NCBI GenBank assembly: GCA_963819685.1
Contig: CAWFXI010000005.1
Coordinates: 62,001 to 126,000, forward strand
Source: CAIUGU01 sp963819685
GTDB taxonomy: Bacteria; Pseudomonadota; Gammaproteobacteria; Steroidobacterales; Steroidobacteraceae
Direction of reading: 5' to 3'
DNA: 64,000 nucleotides
A program made the position numbers and the translations under genes. Below are positions 36,282 to 45,079 of the stretch, piece after piece. The notes under the pieces are model-generated. The model had not been told where the DNA came from, ran no database searches, and saw only the letters and a program-made list of their open reading frames with translations. Numbering within the stretch: the stretch's first letter is position 1; each line of letters begins with the position of its first letter.

Positions 36282-37520
36282 ATGACAACACACCCTGTAG
36301 CCGCGGCTGACTCCGCAGCGGCCGACGTCCCGTCGACTTTTCCCGACCTGCGCCTCAAGAATGGCGAAGACCGCCGACTATCCGCAGGTCATCTGTGGGT
36401 CTTTTCCAACGAGGTCGATACGACCGCCACTCCGCTCAACACCTTTCAGAAGGGAGCGATCTGCCGCGTCGTGTCGAGTCGCGACAAATTTCTGGGCTAT
36501 GCCTACGTCAATCCGAATTCGCTGATTTCGGCGCGAATCCTGGGGCGCGATGCGCGCCATCCGCCCGGTCGCTCCCTGCTGGTGCATCGGCTGAAGGTGG
36601 CGTTGAGCCTGCGGGAGCGGCTCTACGACAAACCCTTCTACAGGCTCGTCTACGGAGAGTCCGACGGACTACCCGGTCTCGTGCTCGACCGGTATGGCGA
36701 CTGCATCGTCGGACAGATCGCGACCGCCGGCATGGAGGCGATGAAAGAGGACATCGTCGCCGCAGTGGATAAGGTCCTGAGCCCGGCAATCCTGATCTGG
36801 AAGAACGACAGCGGTGCACGTGAACTCGAAGGGTTGCCGTCGTACGTTGAAACCGCGAGTGGCGAGGCGCCGGATTTTCTCGAGGTCGAGGAAAACGCGG
36901 TGCGCTTCAAGGTGCCGTCGCTGACAGGGCAGAAAACCGGCTGGTTCTTCGACCAGGCAGCCAATCGCCGTTCGTTCCTCAAGTACGTCAAGGGTCGCAG
37001 TGTGCTCGACGTGTTCAGCTACCTGGGCGCCTGGGGCCTGAGTGCCGCGCGGGCGGGCGCAAGCGAAGTCACCTGCGTGGACTCTTCGGCCTCCGCCATC
37101 GGTCTGCTCGAAGAGACCGCAGCGGCGAATGAGCTCGCCGTCAGCACGATCAAGGGCGACGCATTCGACGTGCTGGAAAAATTGCACGAGGAACGCCGCA
37201 AATTCGATTGCGTAGTCATCGACCCGCCAGCCTTCATCAAGCGCAAGAAGGACATTCCCAAAGGCGAAGCGGCTTACCGGCGACTGAACCAGCTGGCCAT
37301 GCAGCTCCTGGAACGCGACGGTATCCTGGTGTCGTGCTCCTGTTCCTGGCACCTGGAACCAGACCAGCTGCTCGGTGCCATCAACAAGGCAGGTCGTCAT
37401 GTGGGCCGGTTTGTCCAGATCATCGAGACCGGCGGCCAGGCACCCGATCATCCGCTGCATCCCGCGATTCCCGAGACGCGCTACCTCAAGGCATTTACGT
37501 GCAGGGTGGTGCAGGAATAG
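36282..37520 (+). CDS. rlmI: 23S rRNA (cytosine-5) methyltransferase, RlmI type
   Basis: 412 residues. An N-terminal PUA domain (LKNGEDRRLSAGHLWVFSNE) is followed by the RlmI middle domain (YGESDGLPGLVLDRYGD) and the SAM-binding Rossmann fold (VLDVFSYLGAWGLSAARAGA; VVIDPPAFIK; SCSCSWH). It methylates C1962 of 23S rRNA in E. coli. ATG 36282 gives the normal N-terminus; the upstream in-frame start adds unrelated residues. Confidence 0.85.
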   Translation: MTTHPVAAADSAAADVPSTFPDLRLKNGEDRRLSAGHLWVFSNEVDTTATPLNTFQKGAICRVVSSRDKFLGYAYVNPNSLISARILGRDARHPPGRSLLVHRLKVALSLRERLYDKPFYRLVYGESDGLPGLVLDRYGDCIVGQIATAGMEAMKEDIVAAVDKVLSPAILIWKNDSGARELEGLPSYVETASGEAPDFLEVEENAVRFKVPSLTGQKTGWFFDQAANRRSFLKYVKGRSVLDVFSYLGAWGLSAARAGASEVTCVDSSASAIGLLEETAAANELAVSTIKGDAFDVLEKLHEERRKFDCVVIDPPAFIKRKKDIPKGEAAYRRLNQLAMQLLERDGILVSCSCSWHLEPDQLLGAINKAGRHVGRFVQIIETGGQAPDHPLHPAIPETRYLKAFTCRVVQE

Positions 37521-37615
37521 GCAGCAGGCATGGGGCTTGAGGCTCCGGCTTCAGCAAGAATTGAGAATCTGTTCCGTCTCTGGCCCCAGCCTTCAGCCTC
37601 CAGCCTTTGTTAGAC
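37519..37615. repeat. CAGCCT-word repeat tract in both orientations
   Basis: Between rlmI and lgt a left part reads GGCTTGAGGCTCCGGCTTCAG and a right part reads CAGCCTTCAGCCTCCAGCC, which is roughly its reverse complement, so an imperfect hairpin can form. The words match the CAGCCTA tracts at 19534-19569 and near 46003. No gene is seen in it. Confidence 0.5.
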
Positions 37616-37629
37616 TTCTGTCCTCCGTG

Positions 37630-38436
37630 ATGACCTACCCTCACATCGATCCCGTTGCGCTGTCTCTGGGGCCCCTGAAAGTCCGCTGGTATGGGCTGAT
37701 GTACGTCATCGGCTTCATCTCCGCGTGGTGGCTTGCCCGGCGCAGGGCGCGACAACCCGGGTCGACCTGGAAGCCGATTGATGTCGATGACCTGATCTTC
37801 TTTGCGGCGCTGGGGGTGATCCTCGGCGGCCGTCTCGGCTGGGTGCTGTTCTACGGGCTTGAAGGCATCCGGGACAACCCGCTCCAGATACTCAAAGTCT
37901 GGGAGGGCGGGATGTCTTTCCATGGCGGGCTGCTCGGCGTCCTGACGGCGCTGACGATCTTTGCCCGGCAGCGTGGCCGCCACATTGCAGACGTCCTTGA
38001 TTTTACGGCTCCTTTGCCGGCGATTGGCCTGTTCGCGGGGCGCATCGGCAACTTCATAAATGGCGAGCTGTGGGGCAAGCCGACAGACTTCGCGTGGGCG
38101 TTCGTGGTGGATGGAGTGCCGCGCCATGCGTCGCAGCTGTACGAGGCCGCCCTCGAAGGCGTGGTCCTGTTCGCCATCATGTGGGTCTACACATCACGTC
38201 CAAGACCACGTCTCGCACCCTCGGGACTTTTCCTGGTCTGCTACGGGACGTTCCGCTTTCTCGTCGAATTCGTGCGCGTGCCCGATCTCAATCGCGGGTA
38301 TCTGCTGTTCGACTGGGTCACGATGGGCCAGATCCTGTCGTTGCCGATGATTCTGGGGGGCTTGTGCTGCTGGTCATTGCATATCGAAGTGACCAGCCGA
38401 GCGGCAACTACCTGGCGCATAAGGCGTGAATCGTGA
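37630..38436 (+). CDS. lgt: Phosphatidylglycerol:prolipoprotein diacylglyceryl transferase
   Basis: 268 residues with about seven transmembrane helices. The family signature GRIGNFINGELWG is near residue 140, with the conserved MSFHGGLLG segment. It adds diacylglycerol to the lipobox cysteine of lipoproteins. ATG 37630 is chosen by homology; no strong ribosome site is visible. The last codons and stop are made of a CGTGAA repeat tract. Confidence 0.92.
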   Translation: MTYPHIDPVALSLGPLKVRWYGLMYVIGFISAWWLARRRARQPGSTWKPIDVDDLIFFAALGVILGGRLGWVLFYGLEGIRDNPLQILKVWEGGMSFHGGLLGVLTALTIFARQRGRHIADVLDFTAPLPAIGLFAGRIGNFINGELWGKPTDFAWAFVVDGVPRHASQLYEAALEGVVLFAIMWVYTSRPRPRLAPSGLFLVCYGTFRFLVEFVRVPDLNRGYLLFDWVTMGQILSLPMILGGLCCWSLHIEVTSRAATTWRIRRES

Positions 38437-38576
38437 AAGCGTGAAACGTGAAACGCGACAAAAAAGCACGGGAACTGATCAGGACTGATGGCTTCGGCGT
38501 CGTGTGACTCTGGCAGTCGGTCAGTGCTCGGCTGCTCTTGCGGGACTGCATGCATTTCACGCTCTCACCGCTCACG
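38425..38576. repeat. CGTGAA/TTCACG inverted repeat element, copy 1
   Basis: A left arm of about four CGTGAA-type units (38425-38456) overlaps the lgt stop, and a right arm reads TTCACGCTCTCACCGCTCACG (38556-38576), the reverse orientation. The same arrangement recurs at 59397-59526. About 100 bases separate the arms. Confidence 0.6.
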
Positions 38577-38586
38577 TGTTGCGCTG

Positions 38587-39381
38587 ATGCAGCAGTACCT
38601 CGATCTCCTGCGACACGTTCGCACCACAGGTATTCGCAAGACCGATCGGACCGGGACAGGCACGCTGTCCGTATTCGGCTATCAGATGCGCTTCGATCTT
38701 GGGCTTGGCTTCCCGCTGGTGACAACCAAGAAGCTGCACCTGCGTTCCATCATTCACGAGCTGCTGTGGTTTCTGCGCGGCGAGACCAATGTCGCCTATC
38801 TCCGTGAGCATGGTGTGTCGATCTGGGACGAATGGGCCGATGAGCGCGGCGAGCTCGGTCCCGTGTACGGCCGGCAATGGCGTTCGTGGCCAACACCGGA
38901 TGGCCGCTACATCGACCAGATGAGCCGCACGATGGACCTGATCCGCCGGGATCCGAATTCGCGCCGGATCGTCGTCAGCGCCTGGAATGTCGGCGAACTC
39001 GAGCAGATGGCGCTGACGCCGTGCCACGCGCTGTTCCAGTTCTGGGTGGGCGAGGGGCGACTGTCCTGCCAGCTCTATCAGCGCAGTGCCGATATTTTTC
39101 TCGGTGTCCCGTTCAATATCGCATCCTACGCGTTGCTGACACACATGGTGGCCGACCAGTGCGGCCTCGAGCCCGGTGACTTCATCTGGACCGGTGGCGA
39201 TTGCCACCTGTACCTCAACCACCTCGCACAGGCGGACCTGCAGCTGACTCGCGAGCCCCATTCGTTGCCGCGGCTCAAGCTCAAGCGCCGCCCGCCATCG
39301 ATTTTCGAGTACGCATTCAGCGATTTCGAGATCGAAGGGTATGAATCCCATCCGGCCATCAAGGCACCGATAGCGGTGTGA
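38587..39381 (+). CDS. thyA: Thymidylate synthase
   Basis: 264 residues, the same length as E. coli ThyA, catalysing dUMP methylation with methylene-tetrahydrofolate. Catalytic Cys146 lies in TPCHALFQF, and RQWRSW, RRIVVSAWN, LYQRSAD and GDCHLYLNH are all present. ATG 38587 is 11 bases after the repeat element upstream, so the promoter and ribosome site may lie within it. Confidence 0.95.
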   Translation: MQQYLDLLRHVRTTGIRKTDRTGTGTLSVFGYQMRFDLGLGFPLVTTKKLHLRSIIHELLWFLRGETNVAYLREHGVSIWDEWADERGELGPVYGRQWRSWPTPDGRYIDQMSRTMDLIRRDPNSRRIVVSAWNVGELEQMALTPCHALFQFWVGEGRLSCQLYQRSADIFLGVPFNIASYALLTHMVADQCGLEPGDFIWTGGDCHLYLNHLAQADLQLTREPHSLPRLKLKRRPPSIFEYAFSDFEIEGYESHPAIKAPIAV

Positions 39382-39398
39382 GGTAGAACAGACGCGAC

Positions 39399-40022
39399 AT
39401 GGCAACCAGAAAGACGAAGAAAACCGGCAAGACTGTCCGGCAGCCGGTAATGAACAGGAAAAACCTGAAGAAGCGCAAGCCTGCAGAGAAGAAGGTTCCC
39501 TCAATACCGGCGTCACCGCTCATCGAAGTGCGCAATTCCCCGATTCATGGGCGCGGCGTCTATGCCAGGACGCGGATCGTCAAGGGCGGGCGCATCATCG
39601 AGTATCTGGGTGATCGGGTGTCGCACGCCGAGGCTGATCGTCGGTACGAGCAGAAGGCGGATGACGACGGCCACACGTTCCTGTTCATCGTCGACAACCG
39701 GACAGTGATCGATGCCGGCGTAGGAGGCAACGAAGCGCGCTACATCAATCATGGTTGCAATCCGAACTGCGAAACGGTGACAGAGGATCGCCGGATCTTC
39801 ATCGAGGCGATCCGCACGATCAAGCCCGGAGATGAACTCTGCTACGACTATCAGCTGGTCTGGGAAAGCACCGACGACCCCAAGGACCTCAAGTTGTATG
39901 CGTGTCGTTGTGGTGCGAAGAACTGTCGCGGCACGATGCTCGATCCAGTACCACTCGACAAGCAGAAACAGGCTGCCAAAGCAAAGGCCAGAGCGAAGAC
40001 ACGGGGCAGCCGGGCGAAGTAG
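39399..40022 (+). CDS. SET-domain protein lysine methyltransferase
   Basis: 207 residues. A Lys/Arg-rich, probably disordered N-terminus (residues 1-38) precedes a SET domain: SPIHGRGVYA, RYINHGCNPNCE and GDELCYDY. A post-SET zinc motif follows, ACRCGAKNC, with a Cys in HGCNPNC completing the site. A basic Ala/Lys tail ends the protein. This is the eukaryotic-type arrangement; in bacteria the targets are mostly unknown. It follows thyA by 17 bases. Confidence 0.85.
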   Translation: MATRKTKKTGKTVRQPVMNRKNLKKRKPAEKKVPSIPASPLIEVRNSPIHGRGVYARTRIVKGGRIIEYLGDRVSHAEADRRYEQKADDDGHTFLFIVDNRTVIDAGVGGNEARYINHGCNPNCETVTEDRRIFIEAIRTIKPGDELCYDYQLVWESTDDPKDLKLYACRCGAKNCRGTMLDPVPLDKQKQAAKAKARAKTRGSRAK

Positions 40023-40202
40023 CCGCTCGACGCGGTGTCTCTGCGCTCGATGCCCTGTTCCCGTGCAGGGTGTCTTGACACTGCACGACATTTCTTAATG
40101 TTTCGGCCGTTGGGCAGGCTCACCATTCATGCAATAGTGATCGCCATCCGATGCAGACAGGGAGTGGCCTCTGGACGGGATGTCCCGGGAAGGCCGCAGT
40201 CA

Positions 40203-41024
40203 ATGATGAGAATTGCCGAAGTCGTGCGGTGGCCGGACCGCTATCTGTTTCTGTTTTCGCATATGCGGTCGTACTCGAGCGTGCTGAGCCACGTGCTCGG
40301 GGCGCATCCGGAGATTGCCGGATACTCGGAGTCACACCTCAAGTATCGTCATGGCAGCGATCTGGCCGCCTTGAGGTGGCGTATCGCGCGAGCCATTGGT
40401 GGTGTGCCGACAGGGCGTTACCTGCTCGACAAGCTGCTGCACAACTACATGCTCATCCCGCGCCAGCTGCGTCATTCGGACAGCATGCGCTCGCTGATTT
40501 TCGTGCGCCGGCCGGTGCCGACCCTGCAAAGCATTCTGCGCATGCACTCGATGTTGCCGCAGGTGGGCTGGCACGGGGATCCCGCGGCAGTTGCGGTGTA
40601 CTACTGCGAAAGGCTGACCTGGGTCGCGGCAGTCGGCGTGATGCTCAAGGAGCGCGCACTCGCATTTCCGGCCGAAGCCATCACGGGACAGACGCATGAC
40701 CTTCTGGGAGCCGTTGGCGATCACCTGGGGTTGTCGTCGTCTCTCGCCCCTGTCTACACGCCGAAACGCTACACCGGTCAGGCAGCGTACGGGGATATCT
40801 CTCCCAACATTCAGCGCGGTCATATCCTGCAAGGCGCTGAACTCCACCCGGAGGATGACGAGTCCTGTCCGGGCTTTTCGCCGGAGCTGATCAGGCAGTG
40901 CGAACGCAGTTACCGGCGCAGCGTTGCGTTGCTGGCGGATTGGTGCCCGTCGTTCGGTCTGGACAGCGCATCGCCGAGCGCCATTGCGACGTTACGGATT
41001 ACCGCAACCGGAAGCGATCGGTAG
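40203..41024 (+). CDS. Putative sulfotransferase-like protein
   Basis: 273 residues. FSHMRSYSSVLSHVLGAHPE near residues 17-36 resembles the 5'-phosphosulfate loop of sulfotransferases (sRxxSTLL...hp), and SLIFVRRPVPTLQSI matches the 3'-phosphate region (RdPvd). ATG 40203 follows GGAAGG; a second ATG follows directly. If the family is right it moves a sulfo group from PAPS to an unknown acceptor. The 3' end overlaps the opposing pip gene by 26 bases. Confidence 0.5.
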   Translation: MMRIAEVVRWPDRYLFLFSHMRSYSSVLSHVLGAHPEIAGYSESHLKYRHGSDLAALRWRIARAIGGVPTGRYLLDKLLHNYMLIPRQLRHSDSMRSLIFVRRPVPTLQSILRMHSMLPQVGWHGDPAAVAVYYCERLTWVAAVGVMLKERALAFPAEAITGQTHDLLGAVGDHLGLSSSLAPVYTPKRYTGQAAYGDISPNIQRGHILQGAELHPEDDESCPGFSPELIRQCERSYRRSVALLADWCPSFGLDSASPSAIATLRITATGSDR

Positions 41025-41976
41025 CTGCCACCAGTTCGCGGGTGTTGCCCGGCTCGAATGCGGAGTGGCCTGAATCGGCGGAGACGCGGAAATCCGCCTC
41101 CGGCCACTTGAGATGCAGATCCCACGCAGTCCTCATGGGGCAGACGACGTCATAGCGGCCCTGCACGATCACGGCTGGTATATGGCGAATACGTCCGATG
41201 TTCCCGAGCAGCTGGTCCTCGTGCTCCAGGAATCCGCGGTTGACGAAATAGTGGCATTCGATACGGGCGACTGCGATGGCAAAGTCGGCAGCACCCCAGC
41301 GGCGCAAGCTCTCGTGATCGATGTGGAGAAAGCTGGTGGCAGCTTCCCACAGCGACCAGGCCCGGGCCGCAGCCAGCTGCTCGACCGGGTCGTTGCCTGT
41401 CAGTCGTTTATAGAACGCGCGGATGAGATCGTCGCGCTCCGCTTCCGGGATGACAGCGACATAGTCGGCGAAGTGCTCGGGAAATAGCGCTGAAGCACCT
41501 GACTGGTAGAACCATTGGAGTTCCCATTGCCGCAGCAGAAAAATCCCCCGCAGGACCAGTTCCGAAACACGCATCGGATGGCTCTGCGCATAGGCAAGTG
41601 CGAGCGTCGAACCCCAGGATCCCCCGAATACCTGCCAGCGCTCGATGCCGAGGTGTAACCGCAGCTTCTCGATGTCGTCGACCAGGTCCCATGTCGTGTT
41701 TTCAACGAGGCTGGCGTGCGGGCGACTGCGTCCGCACCCTCGCTGGTCGAATACCACGATGCGGTATGCCTCTGGATCGAAGAAGCGACGCGCCCTGACA
41801 TCGGCGCCTGCGCCGGGTCCGCCGTGCAGGAACACTGCAGGCTTGCCCGCAGGATTGCCGCATTCTTCGTAATACAGATCGTGAATCTCCGACACCTTGA
41901 GGTGTCCGGAGTGGTAGGGCTCGATAGCGGGATACAGGGGATTCGCTTGGGCAGTCTCAGGCACAGTGGTTTTCAT
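40999..41976 (-). CDS. pip: Proline iminopeptidase
   Basis: 325 residues. An alpha/beta hydrolase of peptidase family S33: HGGPG at 51-55, nucleophile Ser120 in GGSWGS, Asp in GRYDVVCP and His in DSGHSAFEP. Removes N-terminal proline from peptides, cytosolic. ATG 41976 is chosen because it starts the conserved part; 19 upstream codons in frame have no support. Length is normal. Confidence 0.88.
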   Translation of the reverse strand: MKTTVPETAQANPLYPAIEPYHSGHLKVSEIHDLYYEECGNPAGKPAVFLHGGPGAGADVRARRFFDPEAYRIVVFDQRGCGRSRPHASLVENTTWDLVDDIEKLRLHLGIERWQVFGGSWGSTLALAYAQSHPMRVSELVLRGIFLLRQWELQWFYQSGASALFPEHFADYVAVIPEAERDDLIRAFYKRLTGNDPVEQLAAARAWSLWEAATSFLHIDHESLRRWGAADFAIAVARIECHYFVNRGFLEHEDQLLGNIGRIRHIPAVIVQGRYDVVCPMRTAWDLHLKWPEADFRVSADSGHSAFEPGNTRELVAATDRFRLR

Positions 41977-42067
41977 GTTCGCAACAACGGCAGGAGATGT
42001 CGAAACGGTAGTCCCTTCGGCCGGGTGTCGCAACTTGCAGCAGGGCCGTAAACCAGTGCCTGGCGGC

Positions 42068-42096
42068 TGGCAATGGACATGTCAATCCGCCATAAT
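42068..42096 (+). promoter_or_regulatory. Candidate promoter for holA
   Basis: TGGCAA (42068-42073), 17 bases, then CATAAT (42091-42096). The match to the -35 consensus is poor (3 of 6). It lies between pip and holA, which point away from each other. Confidence 0.3.
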
Positions 42097-42135
42097 CGGG
42101 GCGCTTTCAGCATTCAACCCGCGGCCAGCTGAAAA

Positions 42136-42166
42136 GGGAACCTCTGATTAACCTGTACACGCTCCC
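42136..42166 (+). repeat. Half-site related to the 31-bp terminal repeat of the maf-upstream element
   Basis: Positions 42136-42166 match the right terminal repeat of the element at 45080-45371 (read on the reverse strand) at 26 of 31 positions by eye, beginning GGGAACCTCTG and ending ACACGCTCCC. No partner arm is seen nearby. Confidence 0.6.
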
Positions 42167-42247
42167 GCTGACTCCAGGCTTGACCCACCGCTACCTGTCG
42201 ACCGCAGTTCCGGAGCCGCAGTTCCGGCCGTTCGCCCGATCCTTCTG

Positions 42248-43267
42248 GTGAAACTCTCCGCTGACAATCTTCGCGCAAGCCTGGCCAAGGGCTTGAGCGG
42301 TGTGTATCTGGTGAGCGGTGACGATCCGCTGCTCACGAGCGAAGCGTGCGATGTCATCCGTGCCCGGGCCCGTGAGGCCGGCTTCCTGGGACGCGAGCTG
42401 CACTTCGTCGAACGGGGCTTCGACTGGAACGACCTCAGGGCCAGCGCGCAGGCACTGTCCTTGTTTGCTGAACGTCGCATCGTCGAACTACGCATGCCGT
42501 CGGGCAGTCCGGGGGACGGGGCGGATACGATCATCGATCTCGTCAGCCAGAAGGCGGACGACATCCTGTTGCTGATCATCACCGAGCGCCTTGATGGCCG
42601 TGCGCTCGGGACGCGTTGGGCGACGGCGGTGGAACAACATGGGGTCGTGGTACAGATCTGGCCAATCGAATTGCCACGACTGCCGGCGTGGATCCAGGAA
42701 CGACTGCAGCGTCACGGCCTCGAGGCCGACGCGGCCGCAGCTGCGCTGATCGCCGAGCGAGTCGAAGGCAATCTGCTGGCGGCGCATCAGGAAATCGAAA
42801 AACTGGCGTTGTTGCATCCGCCTGGCCGACTGACTGCGGAAGCAGTCCTGGAGGAGGTCGTCGACAGTGCCCGCTACGATGTGTTGCAGCTGGGTGAAGT
42901 CGCCATGCGGGGGCAGACAGCCCGCGCGCTCAGGATCCTGAACGGGCTGCGGCAGGAAGGCATCGAACTGACGCTGGTGTTGTGGGGCGTGAACAAGGAC
43001 CTGCAGTGGTTGGCCCGTGTCGAGTTCCTGATGCGCTCCGGGCAGACCGCCGATGCGGCGATGGCTGCAGAGCACGTATGGCGGCCGAGGCAGGCTGCGA
43101 TGCGCCTGGCGCTGGCCAGACTGAAGGGTCCGTCAATTGTCGGCCTGTTGAGTGATGCCGCACGAGTGGACCGCGCGATCAAGGGTGCCTTGAAGCGGGA
43201 TCCCTGGATGGAAATGGAAGCGTTGATAGCCCGACTGGCGGGCGTAAGACTGGCGAGAGCGGCATGA
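42248..43267 (+). CDS. holA: DNA polymerase III subunit delta
   Basis: 339 residues, the clamp-loader delta subunit. It matches HolA: VYLVSGDDPLLTSEA near the start, FAERRIVELR, then a helical lid and collar with GNLLAAHQEIEKLAL and AVLEEVVDSARYDV. The GTG start at 42248 is the first in the conserved region. In E. coli lptE lies upstream; here the upstream neighbour is pip on the other strand. Confidence 0.92.
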   Translation: MKLSADNLRASLAKGLSGVYLVSGDDPLLTSEACDVIRARAREAGFLGRELHFVERGFDWNDLRASAQALSLFAERRIVELRMPSGSPGDGADTIIDLVSQKADDILLLIITERLDGRALGTRWATAVEQHGVVVQIWPIELPRLPAWIQERLQRHGLEADAAAAALIAERVEGNLLAAHQEIEKLALLHPPGRLTAEAVLEEVVDSARYDVLQLGEVAMRGQTARALRILNGLRQEGIELTLVLWGVNKDLQWLARVEFLMRSGQTADAAMAAEHVWRPRQAAMRLALARLKGPSIVGLLSDAARVDRAIKGALKRDPWMEMEALIARLAGVRLARAA

Positions 43268-43908
43268 ACCCGATGGGCATTTTTGGCGGCACGTTCGATC
43301 CGATCCACTACGGACATCTGCGGACCGCGTTTGAATTGCTGCAGGCTCTGAAGCTCGGCGAACTGAGGTTCATGCCGGCCGGCAATCCGCCGCATCGCGA
43401 GTCGCCTGTCGCGACGTCGGAACAGCGGCTTGCGATGGTCCGCGCAGCGACTGCCGGCCAGCAGGGCTTCGTCGTCGACGATCGTGAGACACGCCGTGAG
43501 GGGCCTTCGTATTCCGTTGACACCCTGGCTACGCTGCGCGCTGAACACCCGTCCCGCTCGCTGTGCCTGATCGTCGGCATGGACGCCTTTCTCGAACTGC
43601 CGAAATGGCATCAATGGCGGGAGCTGTTGCAACTCGCCCACCTGATCGTTGCGCATCGACCTGGCTGGCGGGCACCCACAATGGGCCCTCTCGGCGAGCT
43701 GCTCGTCGATCGCGGCACGGGGCGGGTCGATGATCTGCATGAAGCCATTGCCGGCAGTATCTTCATCCATGCCGTGACGCAGCTGGAAATTTCGTCGACT
43801 GAAGTCCGCCGGCTGATCGCGTCCGGCCGCAATCCCCGCTATCTGATGCCCGATGCGGTCTGCGACATCATCGCGACAACCGGTTGTTACGCCCGGGCCC
43901 GTGGATAG
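43264..43908 (+). CDS. nadD: Nicotinate-nucleotide adenylyltransferase
   Basis: 214 residues. Makes deamido-NAD from nicotinate mononucleotide and ATP. GGTFDPIHYGHL carries the HxGH-type nucleotide-binding site, and ISSTEVRRLI the second. Start overlaps the holA stop (ATGA), so translation is probably coupled. Confidence 0.93.
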   Translation: MNPMGIFGGTFDPIHYGHLRTAFELLQALKLGELRFMPAGNPPHRESPVATSEQRLAMVRAATAGQQGFVVDDRETRREGPSYSVDTLATLRAEHPSRSLCLIVGMDAFLELPKWHQWRELLQLAHLIVAHRPGWRAPTMGPLGELLVDRGTGRVDDLHEAIAGSIFIHAVTQLEISSTEVRRLIASGRNPRYLMPDAVCDIIATTGCYARARG

Positions 43909-43934
43909 ATTGAATTCCTGGCAAAGGCATTGAG

Positions 43935-44504
43935 GTGAGCATGACCGTGAAGCGCGCAAAAGCGACTGCAAAGAAGGCTTCGAAATCCGCTCGACAGGCT
44001 GCGCCAGTGCGGAGACCTGTCAGCGCACGCAGTGCGAAACCCGCTGCGAAACCCGCAAACAGACCCAAGGCGAAAGTCGCCGCGCCGCGGCCCGCCACAA
44101 CACAGAAGCCCGCGAAAGCGAAAGTGACATCCCTGTCCGCGAAAGCGGCCGTTGCGGCAGCGCCCGCAACCCTGACCGGAATCATCACGGCGGCTCTCGA
44201 GGACATGAAAGCCGTCAATACCAAGGTGATGGACGTGCGCGGTCTGACCGATATCGCCGATACGCTGGTCGTGGCAAGCGGCAACTCGGACCGGCATGTC
44301 CGTTCGATTGCGGATCGTGTGATCGAATATGCAAAGAAAGCCGGCCATCGTCCGGTCGGTGTCGAAGGCGAGCGCGATGGCGAATGGGTGCTGGTGGATC
44401 TGCAGGATGTGATCGTGCATGTCATGCTGCCGCGCGTCCGCGAGTTCTATCGCCTCGAGGACCTGTGGGATGTGAGCGCCGCTGCGCGAGAAAGCGCGCG
44501 CTAG
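43935..44504 (+). CDS. rsfS: Ribosome silencing factor with long basic N-terminal extension
   Basis: 189 residues, against about 105 for E. coli RsfS. The last 110 residues are the RsfS/Iojap domain (VMDVRGLTDIADTLVVASGNSDRHVRSIA, VLVDLQDVIVHVM, YRLEDLW), which binds L14 of the large subunit and blocks joining. The first 75 residues are Ala/Lys/Pro-rich, low complexity and likely disordered. GTG 43935 or ATG 43941 may start it; both have a purine-rich site. Confidence 0.9.
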   Translation: MSMTVKRAKATAKKASKSARQAAPVRRPVSARSAKPAAKPANRPKAKVAAPRPATTQKPAKAKVTSLSAKAAVAAAPATLTGIITAALEDMKAVNTKVMDVRGLTDIADTLVVASGNSDRHVRSIADRVIEYAKKAGHRPVGVEGERDGEWVLVDLQDVIVHVMLPRVREFYRLEDLWDVSAAARESAR

Positions 44505-44521
44505 TCAGCAACGTTGTCGCC

Positions 44522-44992
44522 ATGCTGTTGCGCCTGATCGCTGTCGGAACCCGCCTGAACGGGTGGATGCAGGAAGGCTACGCGGACTACGCGGGCCGCT
44601 TGCGTGGTGACTACCGTCTCGAACTGGTTGAGATTCCGCTGGGGCAACGGTCAGCAGGAGCCAGTGAGTCGAAGGCCATCGCCAAAGAGGGCCAGCGGAT
44701 GCTGGCACACCTGGACGACAAGCCATATGTCGTGGCGCTGCAGGTTCCAGGCAAGCCGCTGACTACGGCCCAACTCGCCGCGTTCCTCGCGAAGCGAGCT
44801 GAAGAAGGCCGGCCAGTCGCCTTCCTGATTGGCGGTCCAGACGGCCTGGCCCCCGAAGTTGATGCACGAGCTGACCTGCGCTGGTCCCTGTCTGCCCTGA
44901 CGCTGCCGCATGGCCTGGCTCGAGTGCTGGTGGCGGAAGCTTTATACCGGGCGGTCAGCGTGCTCAGGAACCATCCCTACCACCGGGCGTAG
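44522..44992 (+). CDS. rlmH: 23S rRNA pseudouridine-1915 N3-methyltransferase
   Basis: 156 residues of the SPOUT family. LIGGPDGL forms the trefoil knot SAM loop and the C-terminus reads HPYHRA. Methylates pseudouridine 1915 in helix 69 of 23S rRNA. Only 17 bases follow the rsfS stop, so it is part of the same operon. Confidence 0.95.
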   Translation: MLLRLIAVGTRLNGWMQEGYADYAGRLRGDYRLELVEIPLGQRSAGASESKAIAKEGQRMLAHLDDKPYVVALQVPGKPLTTAQLAAFLAKRAEEGRPVAFLIGGPDGLAPEVDARADLRWSLSALTLPHGLARVLVAEALYRAVSVLRNHPYHRA

Positions 44993-45079
44993 ACCCGCGG
45001 ATTCAGTTGCCGTTAACGCGGACTGCCGTATTTTGAGCCAATGCCTCCCATTCCCCGGCTCGACCTGTATTCTTCCCAA

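Noticed and set aside
42139..42251. A 30-40-codon open frame ending in TGA overlapping the holA GTG, possibly an lptE remnant
   Set aside because: No ATG, no recognisable LptE motif and too short to distinguish from chance.
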